DNA of 64,000 bases from Acidobacteriota bacterium (lineage in GTDB: Bacteria; Acidobacteriota; Blastocatellia; RBC074): assembly GCA_016715865.1 (NCBI GenBank), contig JADJXM010000006.1, positions 372,001-436,000 of the forward strand. Reading direction: 5' to 3'. Below, one piece after another: positions 53,366 through 64,000 of the stretch (its first letter is position 1; each line of letters begins with the position of its first letter). The translations under genes were made by a program, and so were the position numbers. The notes below the pieces were generated by a model, which was given only the letters and a program-made list of their open reading frames with translations, searched no databases and was not told the DNA's origin.

Positions 53366-54445
53366 ATGAACGACCGACGATCTTCTCTATTATCGCTGTC
53401 TCTGGCCGTGTTCCTGATCGTAATGCCTGGCGTCGACGCGCAGACCCGCCAGCGCCCGCGGTTGGACACAGGTAAAACAATAACACGGATCGCGATAGGT
53501 TCATGCGCCGTTCAGGATCAACCGCAGCCGATCTGGGACCCGATCATCGCAACTCGCCCCGACGTGTTCATGTTCATCGGCGATAACATTTATGGCGACA
53601 CCGAAGACATGAATGAAATGAAGTCGAAGTACGACATGCTGGATGCGATCCCGGGCTTTCGCCGGCTGAGCCGCCGCATCCCCATGCTGGCAACGTGGGA
53701 CGATCATGATTATGGCCTGAACGATGGCGGGGCCAATTACCCTAAACGCGCCGAATCTCAACAGGTTTTTCTGGATTTCTTCGGTATTCCGACAGACTCT
53801 CCGCGCCGCTCGCGCGCAGGCGTCTACGATGCAATCATCGCCGGCCCCTCAGGCAGGCGCGTGCAGTTCATCCTGCTCGACACGCGCTATCATCGCAGTT
53901 CGCTCAGACCCAAGCCTCCAAATGATCCGCTCATCGGCCGCTATGTTCCCGATGACGACCCGCAAAAGACGATGCTCGGCGAAGAACAATGGCAATGGCT
54001 GGCCGAGCAGCTCACTCAACCCGCTGAATTTCGCATCATCGCCTCAAGCATTCAGGTAGTCGCCGAAGATCACGGCTGGGAAAAATGGATGAACCTGGCG
54101 CGCGAACGCGAGCGACTGTTCAGGCTCATTCGTGAAACCGGGGCAACAGGCGTCGTCTTCATCAGCGGGGACAGGCACCTGGCAGAGCTCTCGATGATGG
54201 ACGGCGGTATTGGATATCCGATTTACGACCTGACAGCAAGCGGTATGAACAATGCCAGCCATAAATGGCGCGCGTATGAGACAAATCGCCATCGCGTCGG
54301 GACGATGAACTGGGGCGACAATTTCGGCTTGATCACCATCGACTGGAAGAAATCCGATCCGATCGTGTCACTCCAGATTCGCGATGCCGACGGAGAGATC
54401 AACATCCAGCGAAAATTCCCACTGAGCACGCTGAGCCGGAAATAA
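53366..54445 (+). CDS. PhoD-like alkaline phosphatase family protein
   Basis: A 359-residue secreted metallophosphatase from the ATG at 53366 (AAGGA upstream). Signal peptide LSLSLAVFLIVMPGVDA. PhoD-type motifs: IAIGSCAVQDQP at the start of the catalytic domain, FMFIGDNIYGDTEDM, ATWDDHDYGLNDGG, and FISGDRHLAELSMM. PhoD enzymes are periplasmic or secreted phosphodiesterases/phosphatases using Fe and Ca. The N-terminal PhoD domain is lacking, so this is the shorter family type. No Pho box was recognised. Confidence 0.92.
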   Translation: MNDRRSSLLSLSLAVFLIVMPGVDAQTRQRPRLDTGKTITRIAIGSCAVQDQPQPIWDPIIATRPDVFMFIGDNIYGDTEDMNEMKSKYDMLDAIPGFRRLSRRIPMLATWDDHDYGLNDGGANYPKRAESQQVFLDFFGIPTDSPRRSRAGVYDAIIAGPSGRRVQFILLDTRYHRSSLRPKPPNDPLIGRYVPDDDPQKTMLGEEQWQWLAEQLTQPAEFRIIASSIQVVAEDHGWEKWMNLARERERLFRLIRETGATGVVFISGDRHLAELSMMDGGIGYPIYDLTASGMNNASHKWRAYETNRHRVGTMNWGDNFGLITIDWKKSDPIVSLQIRDADGEINIQRKFPLSTLSRK

Positions 54446-54457
54446 AGTTTCCAGTAT

Positions 54458-54615
54458 GGTGGCAAAGAAATTGAATCGCAGAGGCCGCAAAGAGGCAAAG
54501 ATATACAGGGAAGATCAGTGTTCGAATTATACCCAGTGCGCAATAATCCGGATATTCATATTACCAATAAATCTTTGCCTCTTTGCGGCCTTTGCGATTC
54601 AATTTCTTTGCCACC
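54458..54615. repeat. 45-bp inverted repeat, GCAAAGGCCGCAAAG family
   Basis: Arms 54458-54502 and 54571-54615 are complementary with one mismatch in 45 bp, around a 68-bp loop. A further direct copy of TTTGCGGCCTTTGCGATT follows (to about 54633). It fills the gap between the PhoD-like and M14 peptidase genes and is of a different sequence class from the heptamer arrays. Confidence 0.93.
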
Positions 54616-54686
54616 TTTGCGGCCTTTGCGATTAAATAGTTAAAAGACTTAAATTCAACAGTAGCAAATCAAAGGAGATCCCCCGC

Positions 54687-57322
<2,636 letters not shown>

Positions 57323-57329
<7 letters not shown>

Positions 57330-58762
57330 TCCGTTGCTGTTATCAGCTTGCCGGCAGCGGCGACGGCCTCATCCAAAGTCGTAATTTCACCGTCGAGCTG
57401 TCGCTCGTAAACGGCTCGCGTGATTTCGCCGATCTGCGGACCGGGCTGCAGCCCCAGCTCAAGCACGTGTCGCCCCATCAGAATCGGCGGCGGAGCCTGC
57501 TGCTCGACTCCCAGTTGCCGCACGCGTTCGATGAACCAGCGCTCTGCCGCCGAATCGGCGGAACCTCCGCGGCCCTGCCGGTTGGCCAGCTCCAGCAGGT
57601 AGAGCAGTCCCGGCTCAACCTCGCGCGCGAGACGCCTGAACGCTCCGTCCGAAATCGACTCCCCGGCGATGTGCGATCCAAACCACGTAACCGGGGTCAA
57701 ATGATGTCGAACCAGCGACAGCACTTGGCCGCGAACATCGTAATTATCGATCGTGAAGACTTTCAGCCGGCCTAAAAAACGTTCTGCCGGGGCGATCCCG
57801 GCCCGCGGATGATTTTGAGCCGTCAAGACACCCCTTTCGAATCCGTCCATAACGGGTTTTCCGAAGTCATGGCAGAGCGCCGCGAGCATGATGGTTATCG
57901 CTTTCGAACGGGGCAGATCGCCGACCAGCGCCCGGGCCTGATCAATCGTCATCCCTGTGTGAGTAAAGACATCGCCTTCCGGATGAGCGTCTTCAGGCTG
58001 AGGGCATCCGATTAATGCGCTCACTTCCGGCCAGAGCTTTTCGATAATTCCCAGTTTGCGCGCCGCTTCCAGGCCGATCGACGGATGATCCGACAGCATG
58101 AGCCACTTTTCGACTTCGCCCCAGATTCGTTCAGCCGGCAGATCCGAAAGATCGATTGTCCGGCAAAGTCCGACCGTTCCTGCATCAATGTCGAATTCGA
58201 ACCTCGAAGCGAACTGCATGGCCCGCAACACACGCAGACTGTCCTCGATAAAGGTTCGCGGATCGACCACCCGGATGATCTTTCGTTCCAGATCTACGCG
58301 CCCGTTGAACGGATCGATATACTCTTCCTTCAGCGGGTCATACATCATTGCATTGATCGTAAAACCCCGTCTCCGTGCCGCCTCTTCAACAGTCATGTGC
58401 GGATCGCCATGAACGATAAAACCTTTGTGTCCCCGGCCGGACTTTGATTCCCTTCGCGGCAGACTGACATCGACGACAAAATGGCGATCCCGATCTCTGA
58501 GACGCACCTTATAGACCGTAAACGCTTCCCCGACAGTGTTGACGCTGCCAATCGAACCCAGCAGCCCGAGCAATCGATCAGCCTCGATTCCATACACTTC
58601 AACATCGTAATCGGCTGTCTCACGGCCGCGCAGGAAATCCCGCACCCAGCCGCCAACCAGCATCGCCCGGCCCCCGGACGCCTGAACCTCCCTGCATAGC
58701 TGAATTATCGCCGTCGAGATCATAATCGCAGCCATTATCGTTTTTTTAAGGTAAAATTGCAT
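57323..58762 (-). CDS. cca: CCA tRNA nucleotidyltransferase with HD domain
   Basis: A 479-residue class II nucleotidyltransferase. The head contains AMLVGGWVRDFLRG and TADYDVEVYG with the metal aspartates, then RRRGFTINAMMYDP and FIEDSLRVLRAMQFASRF. A downstream HD phosphohydrolase domain has MLAALCHDFGKPV. It adds or repairs the 3' CCA of tRNA; an A-adding or C-adding split enzyme is an alternative, since some bacteria divide the task. The start may be 58762 or an ATG at 58735 or 58723. Confidence 0.9.
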
Positions 58763-58810
58763 CTGCTCTATCGGCCCCTTGTGTACAAGGACAGGAGAAG
58801 GAAAAGAAGT

Positions 58811-59048
58811 ATGGCAGGATTAATAAGAAGAATCGTTCGTTCCGGCGGCTCACGGCTGGCGATCAAGGCAGCTAAAGCTATGCCCATCATCGGCGCCGTC
58901 GCCGTCGTGGGTCTGGTCGGCTATGAGATCAAAAAGAAAGGGATCGTCAAGGGACTGGTCAACTCTGCCCTCGACGCCACACCCGTCGTCGGAGTCGCTA
59001 AAAATACAATCGAAATGTTCACCGGCGACTGGCTCAAAGATAAAGTGA

Positions 59049-59059
<11 letters not shown>
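58811..59059 (+). CDS. Small conserved-looking membrane protein
   Basis: An 82-residue protein from the ATG at 58811 with an excellent AGGAGAAGG ribosome-binding site. It has a basic N-terminus (LIRRIVRSGGSRLAIKAAKA), a glycine-rich membrane helix (PIIGAVAVVGLVGYEIKKKG) and a second hydrophobic stretch. The C-terminal VSKK and TAA stop come from the heptamer array. No family recognised. It is divergent from the CCA gene. Confidence 0.75.
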
Positions 59060-60565
<1,506 letters not shown>

Positions 60566-60590
60566 AATTGGAACTCCAAAAATAGTGTAC

Positions 60591-60762
<172 letters not shown>

Positions 60763-60768
60763 TCACAA

Positions 60769-61076
<308 letters not shown>

Positions 61077-61100
61077 ATCCCTGCCGGGGCAGCCCGGCAT

Positions 61101-61550
61101 CTATCCCCCTTTTCTTTCCAGAGATCGGGCAGCGGCGCGCAGAAAAGTCTCGCGCAGCACTTCATCCTTAATGCGATCGGCGGCCGGTCGCAATTCCTCT
61201 TCGAGCTCTTCTGTGTGGTGAAATTCAAACTTCTGCGATTCAGGCTTTTGGGCCTTGAGCACGGTATCCCGATCGACCCGAAATTCGATATATGTCACAT
61301 ACGGTCCGCGAAGCATGGAGTTGATCCTGAAGAGGTATTCGCCGCTGATCCGCTCCATCTGTTTCTTCCACGTCTGATCGATCACGGCGACGATCAACTG
61401 TTTGCGAAAAAGCCGGAAGGGCTCGCTGGCATTCGACACTCCTTCACCGGCTGCGGCGCGCCACGCCGCAAAGACAGACTGCTCACAAACATCTTCGTTT
61501 TCGCCGGACATGCGAATGATCTGCGGCAGAAGTTTGATCAGGTTGTCCAT
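61101..61550 (-). CDS. DUF721 (DciA-like) protein
   Basis: A 149-residue protein from the ATG at 61550. DUF721 core: VFAAWRAAAGEGVSNASEPF, then LIVAVIDQTWKKQMERIS and LFRINSMLRGPYVTYIEFRV. DUF721 includes DciA, which helps load the replicative helicase DnaB, so a replication role is possible but not shown. Its start overlaps the end of the cytochrome gene by a few bases. Confidence 0.88.
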   Translation of the reverse strand: MDNLIKLLPQIIRMSGENEDVCEQSVFAAWRAAAGEGVSNASEPFRLFRKQLIVAVIDQTWKKQMERISGEYLFRINSMLRGPYVTYIEFRVDRDTVLKAQKPESQKFEFHHTEELEEELRPAADRIKDEVLRETFLRAAARSLERKGG

Positions 61551-61554
61551 GCTC

Positions 61555-63120
61555 TCACCGCCTGCCAGGCGCCGATTCCCTGAGACTGTTGACATGCTCG
61601 ATTACCGGCCAGTACCGGGCGAAATCGAAATCCGGACTGTTCTCACGATCGTGGCAGACAAGACAGCTCTCATTTTTCGCCGGCGTTTTATAATTCCCTG
61701 CCCGTGGTTCAGCAACGTGAGCCGAGCCGGCGCCGTGGCACGATTCACACTGCACGTTGGCGAACTGCGGAGTCGCCCGGATATTGATGAAACCCTGTTT
61801 CTGATAACCGAGCGAATGGCATCCGATGCAGGCCGCATCATACACCCGCTGCCTTGTTTCAAGCGCCGCAAATGCTTTCGAGTGGAGCGAGTTCCGCCAC
61901 GATTCGTATTCGCTGACGTGGCATTTACCACAAGTTTCAGAGAGCACATACGGCGAATTCAGCGTTCCATCCGGTTTATCAGCCAGATAGGCACGCGCCT
62001 CCTCTTCGGCCATCCGTGTCTGGACGGCATCGATTTCGCTGCGCGCCCGACGCGTCATCCGGGCCATTTGCGGGTCATCCGGGATGATCTCATCCAGCTC
62101 GACATACCGCACCGTGAAACGATCGACCATCCCTTCCCTGTCGACATATAGCCGCAATTCGCCGAGATGCTTGGTCTCTCTCGCCGCGAAAACCACGAGA
62201 GCATTATTGATCTGACGCGGATCGGGCACCAGGCCACGCTCTTCTGCATTAATAATGATATCAAGATCGTCGTTCTGGCGCGCCAGACGGTTGACCATTG
62301 GAAGGGAAAGAAATCCTGTCACGACGGTCACATCCGCCTTGTCGTGAACCTCAGCCAGTGCAGCTTTGACAGCCGCAAGCGGATCTTCGATGATGAAACC
62401 GCTTCCGGCGATCTCTCCGGCACGGTCCTCGGGCACACGGTCACTGACGCCGATGAATGCGATCCGGACGGGCCGCGGCAACCGCTTGCCCGTGACAATC
62501 CTGATGACATACGGCGCAGGGCTGATTCGTGAGCCGTCCACTGCCTTGATATTCGCCGAAATCAGAGCCGTCTTTTCAGGCTTGAGAGGCGCATTCGGCC
62601 TTAACAGATGGCCGGCATAGGCCAGATCAAGCCACGCCAGATTGACCACATCGAGATTCATAACCTCGTTGGCGCGAACGATCCAGTCGTTCATCAATAG
62701 CGCGTCTTCCTTCAGATCGCTTCCGTCCGCTTTCCGCTCGGCGCTGAAAATGTATCCGGCATCGACCTGTAAAACAGCGGCTTCGGGACTCCGCCGTCGA
62801 AAAGCGTCTATGTATCCAACACGACGCGCAACTCCTCCGAGCGGATGAATCGGACATCCGCATACCTCGAGGTTGCCGTGCACGGTCGAGGAGTAGAACA
62901 GGACGATTCCATAACCATCATCCTTGCCCAGGCGATCATTGAGAGTGCCCGACGGAGCAGCCTTTTTCGCCAGCGCTTCTCTGCCTTCGGACTTCTTCGC
63001 AGGCCTGTCCTGCTGCCTGATAATCGCCTGTGCCGGACGCCACGACCAGCTCACCCCCCCGGCCGCCAAAGCGAAAAGGAAGACAATTAAAAGTGACAGG
63101 TAACGCTTGCGTGTAGGCAT
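61555..63120 (-). CDS. Exported multiheme cytochrome c with 5'-nucleotidase-like N-terminus
   Basis: A 521-residue exported protein. A signal peptide (LSLLIVFLFALAAGGVSWS) is followed by a region like the calcineurin-type phosphoesterase of UshA/SoxB proteins (about 70-345; STVHGNLEVCGCPIHPLGGV, VLQVDAGYIFSA), then a cytochrome c554-like domain with four CxxCH sites: CGKCH, CIGCH, CESCH and CLVCH. Two metal-binding aspartates usual in the phosphoesterase (N-D-x-H and G-D) appear changed, so the first domain may be non-catalytic. Role unknown; electron transfer in the periplasm is likely. It leads the DUF721-gatC-gatA run. Confidence 0.9.
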   Translation of the reverse strand: MPTRKRYLSLLIVFLFALAAGGVSWSWRPAQAIIRQQDRPAKKSEGREALAKKAAPSGTLNDRLGKDDGYGIVLFYSSTVHGNLEVCGCPIHPLGGVARRVGYIDAFRRRSPEAAVLQVDAGYIFSAERKADGSDLKEDALLMNDWIVRANEVMNLDVVNLAWLDLAYAGHLLRPNAPLKPEKTALISANIKAVDGSRISPAPYVIRIVTGKRLPRPVRIAFIGVSDRVPEDRAGEIAGSGFIIEDPLAAVKAALAEVHDKADVTVVTGFLSLPMVNRLARQNDDLDIIINAEERGLVPDPRQINNALVVFAARETKHLGELRLYVDREGMVDRFTVRYVELDEIIPDDPQMARMTRRARSEIDAVQTRMAEEEARAYLADKPDGTLNSPYVLSETCGKCHVSEYESWRNSLHSKAFAALETRQRVYDAACIGCHSLGYQKQGFINIRATPQFANVQCESCHGAGSAHVAEPRAGNYKTPAKNESCLVCHDRENSPDFDFARYWPVIEHVNSLRESAPGRR

Positions 63121-63234
63121 AGTTACAACTCTGTGATTAAATTGGGGCGCCCGACAAGATCACTTAGTTTAGACAAAAAGGGAATGCGCCACAAGGCGAC
63201 GTTCCACGCAATTATCATCATTGTTTATTCTGGC

Positions 63235-63798
63235 ATGCTGATTCTGGCTTCCACATCTCCCCGACGCGCTGAACTTCTCACCGCCGCCGGGATCGAATTC
63301 GCCGTCCGCGCAGCCGACGTGGATGAAACTCTGCTGCCCGGCGAATCGCCTGCCGATTACGTACTCAGACTTTCACGCTCGAAAGCTCTCGCCGTTGCCC
63401 GCCCCGGCGACCTCGTCCTTGGAGCCGACACCACAGTCGTCATTCACGACGAAATCGCCGCCAAACCCATTGACCATGCCGACGCGAAACGAATGCTTCG
63501 AGCCCTGAGCGGTCAGTGGCACGATGTCCTGACAGGTGTCACCCTGCTTCGGGACGATATGATTCTCTCCGATGTCGACACCACCCGAGTCAGGTTCGTC
63601 GAGATATCTGATTCCGAATTAGACTGGTATGTAAGTACTGGTGAGCCGATGGACAAAGCGGGCGCTTACGGCATTCAGGGTCTCGCCTCACGCTTCGTCG
63701 AGCGAATCGAGGGAAACTACGCTAATGTCGTTGGCCTGCCGGTGGAAATGGTTTATCGGATGATGAAATCAGTAAAAAGTACAAAGTATAAAGTATAA
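63235..63798 (+). CDS. maf: Maf-family nucleoside triphosphate pyrophosphatase
   Basis: A 187-residue house-cleaning enzyme that hydrolyses non-canonical or methylated nucleotides; Maf also inhibits septation when overproduced. The start is the ATG at 63235, which gives the standard opening MLILASTSPRRAELLTAAGI; the longer frame to 63133 is rejected. Other motifs: VLGADTTVVIHDEI, DVLTGVTLL, and GEPMDKAGAYGIQGLAS. The C-terminal KSVKSTKYKV and stop are heptamer-encoded. Confidence 0.95.
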   Translation: MLILASTSPRRAELLTAAGIEFAVRAADVDETLLPGESPADYVLRLSRSKALAVARPGDLVLGADTTVVIHDEIAAKPIDHADAKRMLRALSGQWHDVLTGVTLLRDDMILSDVDTTRVRFVEISDSELDWYVSTGEPMDKAGAYGIQGLASRFVERIEGNYANVVGLPVEMVYRMMKSVKSTKYKV

Positions 63799-63820
63799 AG
63801 AGAGAGCTTGAACTTACTTT

Positions 63821-63974
<154 letters not shown>

Positions 63975-64000
63975 TACTTTATACTTTGTACTTTGTTATT

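Overview
The window looks like a chromosomal segment of an Acidobacteriota bacterium, probably of the Blastocatellia type. This is inferred from gene content: an Oar-type TonB-dependent receptor with an N-terminal carboxypeptidase-regulatory domain, a secreted protein with two TIGR03437-type ('Solibacter') C-terminal domains, YtxH and DUF948-like envelope proteins, and a cytochrome c/copper monooxygenase-like protein. Coding density is high and GC is moderate. About 50 protein genes are supported. No rRNA, tRNA, CRISPR array, prophage or complete insertion sequence was recognised.

Layout. 1-6886 (minus): ileS-lspA-lgt, then a glycosyltransferase-methyltransferase fusion and the start of a Wzt-like ABC ATPase that runs off the left edge. 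7015-8478: two membrane-anchored envelope proteins divergent from tatA, with good sigma70-like promoters facing both ways. 8618-13296: an AlbA_2/RecG-like regulator, a 175-bp tandem duplication carrying an orphan signal peptide, and a ComEA-like gene overlapping comEC tail to tail. 13377-26886 (minus): rlmD, then valS-nadC-birA-hypothetical, a response regulator, rpe-bamD, a PASTA protein, greA, mdh and icd. 27083-37250: a GT9-like protein, the TIGR03437 protein, a small hypothetical, then a plus-strand run of ferredoxin, yvcK, glmU and glmS. 37265-45227 (minus): a carbohydrate locus with TonB receptor, SASA esterase, TIM-barrel isomerase/epimerase, dgoA and dgoK. 45431-48018: a MauE/thioredoxin fusion divergent from a cytochrome c/PHM-like protein. 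48132-53152 (minus): a signalling cluster of HD-GYP protein, degenerate D12 methyltransferase-like protein, histidine kinase, STAS protein and FHA-GAF-SpoIIE phosphatase. 53366-63798: a PhoD-like phosphatase, M14 peptidase, CCA-adding enzyme, a small membrane protein, multiheme cytochrome-DUF721-gatC-gatA, and maf.

The most unusual DNA is between genes. Heptamer arrays, (TAGAAAG)n and (TGGAAAC)n with a third (GGCAGTR)n family nested in one locus, are arranged as facing inverted pairs around short loops in at least a dozen gaps. Several arrays run into the adjacent genes and supply the stop codon and a basic C-terminal tail. Two non-coding MITE-like elements with ACTGATGTTACGC ends sit inside such arrays, each flanked by its own 6-bp direct repeat; one landed on the stop codon of the TonB receptor, the other contains a run of 34 G. 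Three further palindromic families occur at 14.7/31.7 kb, 10 kb and 54.5 kb.

The best candidate for an undescribed protein system is the 48-53 kb signalling cluster. Its second gene resembles a D12-class adenine methyltransferase but lacks the DPPY catalytic motif, and it is translationally coupled to a soluble histidine kinase.
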